A stretch of DNA of 64,000 nucleotides, from contig NZ_LR734808.1 of NCBI RefSeq assembly GCF_902506655.1, positions 3,408,501 to 3,472,500 of the forward strand. Direction: 5' to 3'. The position numbers and the translations under genes are program-made. The DNA is from Marinoscillum sp. 108 (lineage in GTDB: Bacteria; Bacteroidota; Bacteroidia; Cytophagales; Cyclobacteriaceae). The notes under the pieces are model-generated. The model saw nothing but the letters and a program-made list of their open reading frames with translations. It was not told the origin of the DNA and searched no databases. Shown here one piece after another: positions 19,189 through 29,500 of this stretch; position 1 is the first letter of the stretch, and every line of letters starts with the position of its first letter.

Positions 19189-19821
19189 ATGGAGAATCCC
19201 TACCTAGATTCGTCAGTTGATAGAGGTATATTTGATAAAAAATATCCATCGCTTTCTGAAGCAACGGTGGACGATGAGGTGGTATGGGAAAAGTTTAAGA
19301 AGGGGGATAAGGCTGCGCTCACATTCATCTACAGGAACTACGCCAACCCACTGTACAACTACGGCTGCCAGCTGACCTCAAAGGAAATTGTGAAAGATGC
19401 TATTCATGATCTTTTTATAGAGATCATCAACAATAAGGAGCGTCTGGGCAACACTAACTCCATCAAGTACTACCTCTTCAAATCTCTGCGCAATAAACTG
19501 GTGAAAGTCCTTACCAAAATGACTAAGGAGCAATCCGGGGACATGGGTGATGCCTATCCCTTTGCTATATCCCTCTCTCCTGAGCTGGTGTTGATCAATC
19601 AGCAGATAGATGAAGAGAAGAGAAGCATGATTGCGGCAAAACTTAATGAATTGCCACCTCTTCAGAAGGAAGCCCTTCTCTTATTCTACTACGAAGGTTT
19701 AAAATACGATCAGATTGCGAGCCTTCTCGGGATGAAAGTGAAGTCTGCCAGGGCGCTGGTGTATCGTGGAATCGATTCCATGAGTAAGCTCCTCATTCCT
19801 GTTCGCAAGAACCTCTTGTGA
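19189..19821 (+). CDS. ECF-type RNA polymerase sigma factor
   Basis: A 210-residue extracytoplasmic-function sigma factor of the Bacteroidota FecI-like group. Region 2 covers about residues 40-110 (FIYRNYANPLYNYG, HDLFIEIINN). Region 4 is around 150-205, with the HTH YEGLKYDQIASLLGMKVKSARALVYRGI. It precedes a FecR-like anti-sigma gene by about 160 bases and an STN-type SusC, the standard cell-surface signalling arrangement in which substrate binding at the outer membrane frees the sigma factor to transcribe the uptake genes. Confidence 0.93.
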   Translation: MENPYLDSSVDRGIFDKKYPSLSEATVDDEVVWEKFKKGDKAALTFIYRNYANPLYNYGCQLTSKEIVKDAIHDLFIEIINNKERLGNTNSIKYYLFKSLRNKLVKVLTKMTKEQSGDMGDAYPFAISLSPELVLINQQIDEEKRSMIAAKLNELPPLQKEALLLFYYEGLKYDQIASLLGMKVKSARALVYRGIDSMSKLLIPVRKNLL

Positions 19822-19874
19822 CGTTAACCCTATTGGGAATATCATAACAAATCGAAGTTTATTCTACATTCGTC

Positions 19875-19898
19875 ACAAAATATGGAATAATATTTTGT
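19875..19898. repeat. Perfect 9-6-9 inverted repeat between ECF sigma and anti-sigma genes
   Basis: ACAAAATAT-GGAATA-ATATTTTGT in the 158-base gap between the sigma and FecR-like genes. It has no T tract after it, so it is a candidate operator or mRNA structure rather than a terminator. Confidence 0.5.
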
Positions 19899-19979
19899 TA
19901 AAAACACATTTATTTCAATTAGCTATGGTCATTTACCTCGAAAAGGTCTTTTACTTATAGTATTGATCAAAAACCGTTG

Positions 19980-21026
19980 ATGGATTTTAAAGAATTTGAG
20001 GTAGGAGACTTTCTCCAAAATGAGTTTTTCGTGGACTGGGTGATACATCAGCACCCGGAAGCGGATCATTTCTGGAGTAATTGGCTAAAGCGACACCCTG
20101 AGAAGGTGAGCGATGTGGAGATGGCTCGTGAGTTGGTCAAATCTATCCACTATAAGCAGGAGCACTCGATGAAGTCGGATGAATATTCTATCCTGATGGA
20201 GCGAATTCTCCAGCATAAGGCACCACGCGGAGCGATCAGATCAGTGAGTAATTTTGTGCTGAGGCATTCTTATCGGGTAGCGGCCTCCCTTCTGTTCTTA
20301 CTAGGATTTTCCTTGATTTTTTATCTCAATTACAATGACTCAGTACCCGCCAACGAGCCTTCATTGGTTTGGAAAGTTGCAGCCACGGAGTATGGGCAGA
20401 AAAAGACTGTGCAATTGCCAGATGGCACGAGAGTGATGTTGAACTCGGGTAGTACAATCAAATATCCTGAAGGATTCGGGCCTAACCTGAGGCTGATCAA
20501 GTTTGAGGGTGAGGGCTTCTTTGATGTGGCTCATAATCCGGAAAGGCCTTTTGTCATTGAATCCGGTGCCTTTACCACTCGAGTGTTGGGAACCTCCTTC
20601 AACCTGAAGCATTTCGAAGAAGAGACAGAGGCTAGCGTGTCTGTACTGACCGGTAAGGTGGAGGTGCAGACCGAAACAGGCAGATCCACCATTTTACTTC
20701 CCAACGAAATGGGCGTCTATGATAAAGAGAGCAATGACCTGAGGCGTCAGCGGTTCGATCAGAGAAAATCAATGGCCTGGACACATGGCACTTTATTGTT
20801 CGAAAACGAAGATTTACTGACGATTTTCGGTCAGCTGGAGAAATGGTATGGAGTGACTTTTGAAGTGGCAGAAGGAACCAGACTTGCTGGTAAATACAGT
20901 GGAGAATATAAACAAAAATCGCTCGAGTTGATCCTCGAGGGGTTAAGCTATACGTCGAATTTTAACTATGAAATGAACCATAAAACCATCTTAATCTATG
21001 AGAGAAAAAAAGTAAAACGCAACTAA
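19980..21026 (+). CDS. FecR-family anti-sigma factor
   Basis: A 348-residue inner-membrane regulator. The cytoplasmic N-terminal part (about 1-95) should hold the ECF sigma factor. One membrane helix follows (about 97-115, ASLLFLLGFSLIFYL), then the periplasmic FecR domain (GQKKTVQLPDGTRVMLNSGS, VEVQTETG) and a C-terminal DUF4974-like segment (LLTIFGQLEKWYGVTFEV). I chose the ATG at 19980; a TTG immediately upstream is also in frame. The STN domain of the next gene product is its expected signalling partner. Confidence 0.92.
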   Translation: MDFKEFEVGDFLQNEFFVDWVIHQHPEADHFWSNWLKRHPEKVSDVEMARELVKSIHYKQEHSMKSDEYSILMERILQHKAPRGAIRSVSNFVLRHSYRVAASLLFLLGFSLIFYLNYNDSVPANEPSLVWKVAATEYGQKKTVQLPDGTRVMLNSGSTIKYPEGFGPNLRLIKFEGEGFFDVAHNPERPFVIESGAFTTRVLGTSFNLKHFEEETEASVSVLTGKVEVQTETGRSTILLPNEMGVYDKESNDLRRQRFDQRKSMAWTHGTLLFENEDLLTIFGQLEKWYGVTFEVAEGTRLAGKYSGEYKQKSLELILEGLSYTSNFNYEMNHKTILIYERKKVKRN

Positions 21027-21054
21027 CCAATCTAACAAAACCTAAAAAAACAAA

Positions 21055-21102
21055 CCCTTGCCAAACACAAGTTGGGGAACTCAGTGGGCAAGGGCGGTTT
21101 TT
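21055..21102 (+). terminator. Extended stem-loop between FecR-like gene and susC, terminator- or attenuator-like
   Basis: CCCTTGCC (21055-21062) pairs perfectly with GGCAAGGG (21087-21094). Inside, CAC/GTG and AGTT/AACT arms close a GGGG loop. A short T run (21098-21102) follows. It separates the regulatory genes from susC and may lower readthrough or define a processed 5' end. Confidence 0.6.
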
Positions 21103-21140
21103 AGCAGTCAATTTTTACTTAACTAAAAACAGTTAAAAAT

Positions 21141-24100
21141 ATGAAAAACAATTTACTAAGGGAAATTCTAACCATGTCTAAACTCCTTTTTCAAGTACTT
21201 TTTCTTCAGGTGATTTTTGCGACATTTTTGTATGCAGAGGAAACCAGTGCTCAAAACAAGAGCGTTTACGAGATCAAGGTATCTATTCATGCCAAGGATG
21301 TGTCAGTCATTGAGGTGTTCAAGCAACTGGAGGAAAAGACCGATTTCCTCTTTACCTACAACGACGAGAATATCGATGCGAATAAAGTCACTCTCAACCG
21401 ACGCAATAAGAGTGTGGGAGAGATACTAGAGGACCTTTCTGGTCTTACAGATTTACGCTTCAAGCGAATCAACGATAATATCCATGTAAACCGTAGCCAG
21501 GCCAAAAATGTGAGTGTGGAGGAAAACTACCTCACAAGGCAGGAATTTACAGTCTCTGGGACTGTCACTGATGAAGATGGAGCGGAGCTGCCGGGCGTGA
21601 CAGTGCTCATCAAGGGTACGGCCACCGGTACGGTAACAGACCTTAACGGCGCATACAAACTGGCCGTTTCGGATGCCGATGCACTGGTTTTTTCTTCCGT
21701 TGGTTTCCTTACTCAGGAAGTGGCCATCAATGGACGAACCACCATCGATGTTGCCATGAACTATGACGTGCAGTCTCTGGCTGAGGTAGTAGTGACAGGT
21801 TATACCTCACAGCGTAAAGCAGATATCACTGGTGCGGTGACGGTAGTGGACGCTGAGGCTCTTAATGCCATCAAAGCACCAAGTTTTTCCCAAAAACTTG
21901 CAGGTAGAGCCACTGGGGTGACTGTTTCCAACTCGGGTTCTCCAGGGGGTGGCACCAACATACGAATCAGAGGGATTAGCTCCTTTGGGAGTAGTGATCC
22001 ATTGATCATTGTGGACGGAGTGCAGATCCAGGGAGACAAAGCCATGAATGGTTTGAACCCAAATGACATTGAGAGTATGCAAATACTTAAAGATGCTTCT
22101 GCTTCCTCTATCTATGGATCGAGAGCCAATGCCGGGGTGATTATCATCACCACCAAGCAGGGAAAACCAGGGAAAATTAAAGTGACGTACGATGGATATG
22201 CTGGTGTGCAGAATCCCGTGGGAGGTTACAACGATATCCTGATCAAAGATCCTGTGGATTACGCGCGGATACAAATTGCCAAGAATCCTGCTTTGACCAA
22301 TTATTATGGAGGAGATCCTAACAATCCAGTCATTCCGGATTATTTCTTCCCTGTGGCTACGAGTGATAATGGTACGCCCGACAATGCAGATGATGACTTC
22401 CTGATTCCTGCTAACCCAAATGAAGCTAGCTATTCTTTCCCAGATAATCTCATCATGAGATCCAATAAGGATGGAACAGATTGGTGGGATGCCGTTTTTG
22501 ACCCTGCTTTAATCACTGAGCATCATTTTGGTATTTCAGGGGGTTCTGAGAATGCAACTTTTAGCTCTTCTGTAGGATACCTTAAGCAAGATGGTACCAT
22601 GATCAATACCGGATTTGAAAGGCTTTCAGCCAGATTGAATAGCCGAGTGAACTCTGGTAAATTCACTTTTGGTGAGTCGCTTTCCGTCGCTCGTTCAGAG
22701 ACTGTGGACCAGCAGGGAGGAAACCAAAACGAGCAGAATACGGTCACTCAGACTCTTTTGATGAATACCATTGTCCCCGTCTATGACGTGGCTGGAAACT
22801 ACGCTGGAGGTAAAACCAACGGATTCTCAAATGGAAAAAACCCTGTAGCATTTGCTAAAAATAATAAACACGATATTGGCACGGATTTCAGAGTATTGAC
22901 CAACATTTTTGGAGAGTACGAGCTGATAGAAGGACTAAAAGTACGGTCCAGCTTTAGTGTGGATTTCAGACAGAATTTTCAGCCAAGTGCCAACTTCCCA
23001 AGATATGAAGACAGAGAAGTCAATAGCAGCAACAGTTACCAGGAGACGCACCAGACTTATCTAAACTGGGTATGGACCAATACTTTGGAGTACAACAAGA
23101 AGTTTGGGGATGATCACTCTCTGAAATTGTTGGCGGGCCAGGAAGGGGTCAAAAACCAATTTAAGCAAATTAACGGTCAGGTGAATGATCTTGCATTCAT
23201 TGATCCTAATGTGAGATTTCTAAATCTCAGCTACTCTACCTTCAGTTCTATTGGTAGCCAGGAGCGTGTGGTAGCACTCTCCTCTGTCTTTGGTCAGGTT
23301 GATTACTCCTACAAAGACAAATATCTGGTCAGCGGAGTTGTGAGAAGAGATGGGACTTCTGAGTTTTTGGGAGACAATAGATTCGGAGTGTTTCCTGCCG
23401 TCAGTGTTGGCTGGAGAGTTTCCGAAGAGTCTTTCATGAATGGTGTCTCTTTCATAGATGACTTGAAAGTCAGAGGAGGCTGGGGTATTACAGGTAATCA
23501 GAACATCCCTGTGTCATACAATGCATATGATAGATACGGTGGTAGAAGTCCAAGTGATGCTGGATACGATCTTGGTGGTACTGGAGGCTCTATGACGCCC
23601 GGATTTACCCTTTATAGATATGGTAATCCAAATACCAAGTGGGAAGAGAATGAATCAATGAATATTGGATTGGATGCCTCCCTTATTGATGGGAAGGTCA
23701 GTGTAGTATTTGATGTGTATCAAAGAGATATCAATGACCTGATTTTTGACCCAACTAATGCTGGTTCTGCAGGTAACTCTCAGGCCTCATTCAGAAATGT
23801 GGCCTCCATGAGAAACACCGGCTGGGATTTGGGTCTTGGTTACAGAGAGCGATTTTCAGGAGACCTTGGGTTCAATGCTTTCCTTAATCTGTCTCACTAC
23901 AAAAATGAAATCGTTAAGTTAGATGGTGAGGCTAGTGCCATTTTCCCTGCGGGTATTGACAAACGATTTGGTGAGGTGAATGTATGGCAGGTAGGTTCTC
24001 CTATTTCCAGCTTTTATGGTTATACCAACGATGGATTTTTCCAGGATGCCGCAGATGTAGCAGCATTGGATCAGGCAGGAGCAGCCATTGGTAGGTTTAG

Positions 24101-24689
24101 AAGAAAGGATCTGAATGGTGATGGTGTGATCAATGGTGATGACCTTGGGGTCATTGGCAATCCACATCCGGACCTGACCATGGGATTGAACCTTGGACTA
24201 GACTATAAAGGATTTGATTTCTCGGTGATGTTATTTGCTTCTATTGGAAATGATATCTACAACTACAACAAGCTGTTTACTCACTTTGGTCAGTTCAATT
24301 CCAACATGAGTAAAGATGTATTGACAGATACCTGGACAGAGAACAACAGAAACGCCTCACTTCCAAAGCTTGACGGGGGAGACACCTTCGCTAGTCAGTC
24401 GAGTGATTTCTATGTGGAGGATGGTTCTTACCTGAGGGCTCAGAACATTACGCTGGGATATACCATTCCTACGGCTGGCATCTCCAGCATCTCCAGCTTG
24501 AGAGTTTACGTGCAAGCTCAAAATGCATTTACCATTACGGGTTATAGCGGCATAGATCCTGCACTATCCAATGCTAACATTGGTACCGCAGTAGACGGAA
24601 GATTGCAGAATGATGGATGGACAGGTTATGACCTGGGTAACTATCCTGCATCCAAAATCTTCATGATTGGTGTAAATGCTGCTTTTTAA
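21141..24689 (+). CDS. SusC/RagA-family TonB-dependent receptor with N-terminal STN signalling domain
   Basis: A 1182-residue outer-membrane importer. After the signal peptide (to about 38) comes an STN domain (about 48-105, with VSIHAKDVSVIEVFKQLEEK), which in this class contacts the FecR-like anti-sigma factor. A CarboxypepD_reg-like domain follows (about 132-215, TVSGTVTDEDGAELPGVTV), then the plug (VVVTGYTSQRKADITGAV; SusC hallmark LKDASASSIYGSRANAGVI) and a 22-strand barrel ending in an aromatic residue (FMIGVNAAF). It pairs with SusD immediately downstream. The imported substrate is unknown because no enzyme genes accompany the pair. Confidence 0.95.
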   Translation: MKNNLLREILTMSKLLFQVLFLQVIFATFLYAEETSAQNKSVYEIKVSIHAKDVSVIEVFKQLEEKTDFLFTYNDENIDANKVTLNRRNKSVGEILEDLSGLTDLRFKRINDNIHVNRSQAKNVSVEENYLTRQEFTVSGTVTDEDGAELPGVTVLIKGTATGTVTDLNGAYKLAVSDADALVFSSVGFLTQEVAINGRTTIDVAMNYDVQSLAEVVVTGYTSQRKADITGAVTVVDAEALNAIKAPSFSQKLAGRATGVTVSNSGSPGGGTNIRIRGISSFGSSDPLIIVDGVQIQGDKAMNGLNPNDIESMQILKDASASSIYGSRANAGVIIITTKQGKPGKIKVTYDGYAGVQNPVGGYNDILIKDPVDYARIQIAKNPALTNYYGGDPNNPVIPDYFFPVATSDNGTPDNADDDFLIPANPNEASYSFPDNLIMRSNKDGTDWWDAVFDPALITEHHFGISGGSENATFSSSVGYLKQDGTMINTGFERLSARLNSRVNSGKFTFGESLSVARSETVDQQGGNQNEQNTVTQTLLMNTIVPVYDVAGNYAGGKTNGFSNGKNPVAFAKNNKHDIGTDFRVLTNIFGEYELIEGLKVRSSFSVDFRQNFQPSANFPRYEDREVNSSNSYQETHQTYLNWVWTNTLEYNKKFGDDHSLKLLAGQEGVKNQFKQINGQVNDLAFIDPNVRFLNLSYSTFSSIGSQERVVALSSVFGQVDYSYKDKYLVSGVVRRDGTSEFLGDNRFGVFPAVSVGWRVSEESFMNGVSFIDDLKVRGGWGITGNQNIPVSYNAYDRYGGRSPSDAGYDLGGTGGSMTPGFTLYRYGNPNTKWEENESMNIGLDASLIDGKVSVVFDVYQRDINDLIFDPTNAGSAGNSQASFRNVASMRNTGWDLGLGYRERFSGDLGFNAFLNLSHYKNEIVKLDGEASAIFPAGIDKRFGEVNVWQVGSPISSFYGYTNDGFFQDAADVAALDQAGAAIGRFRRKDLNGDGVINGDDLGVIGNPHPDLTMGLNLGLDYKGFDFSVMLFASIGNDIYNYNKLFTHFGQFNSNMSKDVLTDTWTENNRNASLPKLDGGDTFASQSSDFYVEDGSYLRAQNITLGYTIPTAGISSISSLRVYVQAQNAFTITGYSGIDPALSNANIGTAVDGRLQNDGWTGYDLGNYPASKIFMIGVNAAF

Positions 24690-24713
24690 TCATTTATGAT
24701 AAATAATAAAGAG

Positions 24714-26438
24714 ATGAAAAAATCAATTATAAAAAGTATTCTTTTCCTGACTATCGCGAGTCTTCTTGGAGCTTGTGGCGAATCATTTTTAGAAGAAGAA
24801 CCCAAGGGTTTTTTGGGGGAGTCCAATCTTCAGAATGAAGAAGGTATCAATGCTGCCCTGGTAGGCGCTTACGCCCTGCTGGATGGCATGAATATCGATG
24901 GAGCGAACACATGGTCAGCGAATCCTCAAAACTGGATTTTTGGAAGTGTGCCTTCTGATGATGCCTATAAAGGTTCAGAGCAAACTGACTTTGCGGAAAT
25001 GACTCAGCTGGAGATTTATCAGTGGTCAGCTGGTAATTCCATTATGAATGACAAATGGGTGAGTTCATACGAAGGAGTTGTAAGAGCGAATTCAACGATT
25101 CGTTTGCTCGGTGGTGCAGATCTTCCCGATGCAGTAAGAGATAATTTGGAAGGTCAGGCTCGTTTTCTGAGAGCTTACTATCATTTTGAATTATACAAAG
25201 TGTGGGGAAATGTGCCTTATTTCACGGAAGCAGATGAGGACTTTGTGAAGTCAAACGAGGGTGTGGACCCGCTGGGAGATGCCATTGCGGATATGACCGC
25301 AGCTGTCAATTTACTGCCTGCTACTCAAGATGATGCCGGTCGGGCTACCAAAGACGCTGCCCGTGCTATGCTTGGCAAATTCTATATGTATAAGTACGGA
25401 GAATCAGGCAGTGCAGCGGATGCCTCTAGTGCCAAGGATAATTTGGATCCCGTGGTGGCTTCTAGGTCGTTGACACCATGCTTCAAGGATATGTTCCATA
25501 CATCTACTGAGAATAATCCTGCGATGATTTTCAGTGTGCAGTCGTCTATCAATGATGGTGGCAACTCTAGAAATGCCAACTGGCTGAATCAGCTCGCGTT
25601 CCCTGCAGGATCCAGCTTTGGATGTTGCGGATTTCATCAGCCGTCTCAGGATTTGGTGAATGCCTACAAGGTAGATGCCAATGGATTACCGATGTTTGAC
25701 AACTATAATGATTCTGAACTTGATCCGTCTACTGATGCGGTTGATCCACGTATTGACTTGACCATTGGAAGAGACAACGTACCTTACTGGGATTGGGACA
25801 TTCATGATGCATCTTGGATCAGGGACAGAGCTTTTTCGGGGCCATATAGCCCCAAGAAGTTCACCCATTACAAGGCTGATCCGGTTTCAACAGGTGGATG
25901 GAATAATAATGCTTACAATGGTATCAACTTTTCTATTATCAGACTGGCTGATGCCATGTTGCTTTTGGCTGAAGCTGAAGTCATACTGGGCAATCTATCC
26001 GCTGCGGAGGACCTGGTGAATGCCATCAGGGAACGTGCAGGTAACTGCGCACAGGGACCATTTGTAGATGGAGGTGGTGCTGCAGTCATCACGGATGATA
26101 TCAATGATCCGGGTATTGAGTGGGCCAACTATGACGTACAGCCTTATCCGGCTGGCACTTTTGCTTCCAATGGTTCTGAATTTGCTATGAACGCTGTAAG
26201 GTGGGAGAGACGACTTGAATTGGCCCTCGAAGGTCATCGCTTCTTTGACCTGAGAAGGTGGGGGATTGCCGCGGAGGTATTGAACAAATACACCGAATAC
26301 GCAGCGAAAACCAGAAGTTATTATGCTGATGCTGCTACCTATGAAGCAAGACACAGATGGTATCCTATTCCTACCATTCAGATCAATGCGAATACCCGAA
26401 ACGGTGAGCAAATTCTGAAACAGAATACTGGTTGGTAA
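24714..26438 (+). CDS. SusD/RagB-family nutrient-binding outer-membrane lipoprotein
   Basis: The 574-residue lid/binding partner of the preceding SusC. The lipobox is LLGAC, giving a lipidated Cys near residue 21. TPR-like helical repeats follow, with LEGQARFLRAYYHFELYKVWG in the N-terminal SusD-like part. The C-terminal SusD signature is RRLELALEGHRFFDLRRWG, before YPIPTIQIN. I chose the ATG at 24714 because it places a normal signal peptide at the N terminus; an ATG at 24696 is also in frame. A strong terminator follows at 26468. Confidence 0.94.
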   Translation: MKKSIIKSILFLTIASLLGACGESFLEEEPKGFLGESNLQNEEGINAALVGAYALLDGMNIDGANTWSANPQNWIFGSVPSDDAYKGSEQTDFAEMTQLEIYQWSAGNSIMNDKWVSSYEGVVRANSTIRLLGGADLPDAVRDNLEGQARFLRAYYHFELYKVWGNVPYFTEADEDFVKSNEGVDPLGDAIADMTAAVNLLPATQDDAGRATKDAARAMLGKFYMYKYGESGSAADASSAKDNLDPVVASRSLTPCFKDMFHTSTENNPAMIFSVQSSINDGGNSRNANWLNQLAFPAGSSFGCCGFHQPSQDLVNAYKVDANGLPMFDNYNDSELDPSTDAVDPRIDLTIGRDNVPYWDWDIHDASWIRDRAFSGPYSPKKFTHYKADPVSTGGWNNNAYNGINFSIIRLADAMLLLAEAEVILGNLSAAEDLVNAIRERAGNCAQGPFVDGGGAAVITDDINDPGIEWANYDVQPYPAGTFASNGSEFAMNAVRWERRLELALEGHRFFDLRRWGIAAEVLNKYTEYAAKTRSYYADAATYEARHRWYPIPTIQINANTRNGEQILKQNTGW

Positions 26439-26467
26439 TCAGGACCACTATTGTATTTTCATTAACC

Positions 26468-26500
26468 AAAAGGCAGATCTCAATCATCTGCCTTTTGTTT
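26468..26500 (+). terminator. Intrinsic terminator after the first susD
   Basis: AAAAGGCAGAT (26468-26478) and ATCTGCCTTTT (26486-26496) form a perfect 11-bp stem with a 7-base loop, followed by GTTTT. It separates susCD from the FG-GAP genes. Confidence 0.9.
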
Positions 26501-26556
26501 TACACTTTTCTGTCCTAAGGATTACCTGAGTTGGAATACAGACTAAATTAAGTTAA

Positions 26557-29500
26557 ATGACCTGCACAAAATTTTTTACCTCACCTCTGATTGTATTGTC
26601 ACTTTTGGTGATGGCCTGTGAGCCAAATTCTTTAGATCAGGGTCTCCTCTTCAAGGAAATGTCAATTGATCAGACGGGAGTTTCTTTTGTCAATGAGGTA
26701 CGGGATCAGGAAGACTTCAATATTTTCAATTACCGGAATTTCTACAACGGAGGAGGAGTGGCTATCGGGGATTTGAATAATGACGGATGGCCGGATATTT
26801 ACTTTACTGCGAATATGGCAGCCAACAAACTCTACCTCAACACAGGGAACTGGAGTTTTGAAGATATTACGGAGAAGGCCGGTGTGCAAGGCACCAGAAG
26901 TTGGAGCACGGGCGTCACCATGGCCGATGTAAACGGAGATGGTTGGCTGGATATTTATGTGTGCAACTCCGGAGACCTGGAAGGCTCCAATAAAACGAAT
27001 GAATTATTTATCAATCAGGGCGACCTCACCTTTGTAGAATCGGCTGCTGTCTTTGGCCTGGATGATCATGGGTACTCTACACACGCTTCATTTTTTGATT
27101 TTGACGGGGATGGTGACCTTGATTGTTATTTGCTGAACAATAGCTTCAAATCGATCGACAGGGTGGAGCTTTTCACCCAGCGCAGAGAGTTGCGGGATAC
27201 CCTTGGGGGTGATAAGCTTCTCAGAAATGACAATGGTCTATTTACAGACATCAGTGCAGAAGCCGGTATCTATGGAGGAGCAGTGGGCTTTGGACTTGGA
27301 GTGTCCGTCAGTGATCTGAACGGCGACATGCGGCCCGACCTCTACATTGCCAATGATTTTTGGGAAAGGGATTACCTCTATCTCAACGTGGGGGATGGTA
27401 CCTTTTCTGAGGAGATTGTCTCCCGCACCGATGTGGTATCTGGCTCCAGTATGGGTGCAGATGTGGCTGACCTAAACAATGATGGATTTCCAGAAATATT
27501 TACTACAGAAATGCTTCCTCCGGACAATCAACGACTAAAAACCATGACCAGGTTTGACGAAACCAATGTGAAGGAGCTAAAAGTAAGAGCAGATTATCAC
27601 ATTCAGGTATTGCAAAATTGTCTCCATTTCAATGATGGAAATGGGAATTTTCAGGAGTTGGCCGCTTTGGCAAATACAGAGGCCAGTGACTGGAGCTGGG
27701 GTGCCCTGATCTTCGATATGGACAATGATGGCTGGAAAGACATATTTGTGAGCAATGGAATACTCCGGGACATCACCTCAATGGATTTTGCCAGCTTTGC
27801 TTCCGACAGGGAAAACATCAAAAAGATTGTTCAGAAAGAGGGAAAACTCAACGTTAACGATTTGTTGGCTTATCTGCCTTCCACCAAGATTTCGAATTAC
27901 GCCTACATCAATCAGCGCAATCGCACATTTATCAACCAGGCGGACTCACTTGGCTTGGGGATCCCCTCATTTAGCAATGGCTCGGCATATGCCGATCTGG
28001 ACAATGACGGAGACCTGGACCTGATAGTGAACAACATCAATGCACCTGCCTCCATTTATCAGAACCAGACAGATACGCTTTTCGGTCATGCCTACCTCAA
28101 AGTGAAGTTTCAAGGCCCGGAAAAGAACCCTTTTGGCATTGGAGCTCGGGTCACAGTCTATTCCGGTGACAAGCGACAAAGATTGGAGAATTTTACTTCC
28201 CGGGGATTTCAGAGCTCCGTGGAGCCGGTAGTTAATTTTGGTTTGGGGTCCCTTCAGCGGTTGGATTCATTGGAGGTCGTTTGGCCAGACCTGAAAAGAC
28301 AAACCTTACGAGACCTTGTCGTGAATACGGTACTCACGCTGAGTTACCCGGATGCGGATGACACGTTCCGACAGACCGAGCCAGGTGCTCAGTCTCTTTA
28401 CAGCGAAGTAACACAGACCACTTTGGAGGGTAATTACCGACATAAGGAGAATGATTTTAATGACTTCAACCATGAGCGTCTGCTTCCCAGAAAGCTATCT
28501 ACTCAGGGACCAAGGGTGATCGAGGGAGATGTTGATGGAGATGGGAAAGATGACTTCATACTCCTCGGGGCATTTGGAGATCCCGATAAGGTCTTCTTAC
28601 AAGAATCCAACGGCCGGTTCAAGCAGAAGCCACAAGGGTCTTTACTCAGAGATTCCATTTTTGAGAGTACCTGCGGAGTATTGTTTGATTTAGATCAGGA
28701 TGGTGATCTGGACCTCCTGATAGGCTCTGGAGGGAATGAATTTAACCGTGGACTTGACGCACATGTGCTGAGGTACTACGATAACAATGGGCATGGGGTG
28801 TTCAATCGATCAGTAGAAAGAGCCCCGCGGGCCATTGGTAATTTTTCATGTATTCTGGCGGAAGACTTTGATCAGGATGGGGATCAGGATTTGTTTGTTG
28901 GGGGGCGTGTGATCCCGGGTAATTATGGACTAATTCCCAGAAGTTTTCTGTTCCGAAATGATAACGGTCTTTGGACCAACGTGGAGCCTCAGAGTTTGGG
29001 TGGAGCTGGCATGGTGACCGATGCTGTTTGGAGTGACTTCAATGGAGATGATCGCAAAGACCTGATCGTGGTGGGAGAGTGGCTACCCGTGTCTGTTTAC
29101 CTCAATAATGGCCAGGGGCTTGAGGAGGCTTATGCCATTCCAGGGACCAACGGCTGGTGGAACCGCATAGAGGCCGTAGACCTGGATTGTGATGGTATGG
29201 ATGATTATGTATTGGGCAACTGGGGGCTGAATACCAAGTTTAAGGCCAGCATAGAAAAGCCGTTGACTATGTATGTGAATGATTTTGACAAAAATGGAAA
29301 GTCGGAGTTTATCCTCAACTGGTACCCACAGGTTGAAGACCAATCATATCCTTTTGCCTCCAAAATGGACATCACGGGCCAAATACCCGGTATTAAGAAA
29401 AAGGCAGTTACTTATGAGCAGTATGCCGGCAGCACTTATGAAACGTTGTTTGATGAGCAGCAGCGGGCGGAAGCTGCGTCCTATTCGGTATCCTTACTTC

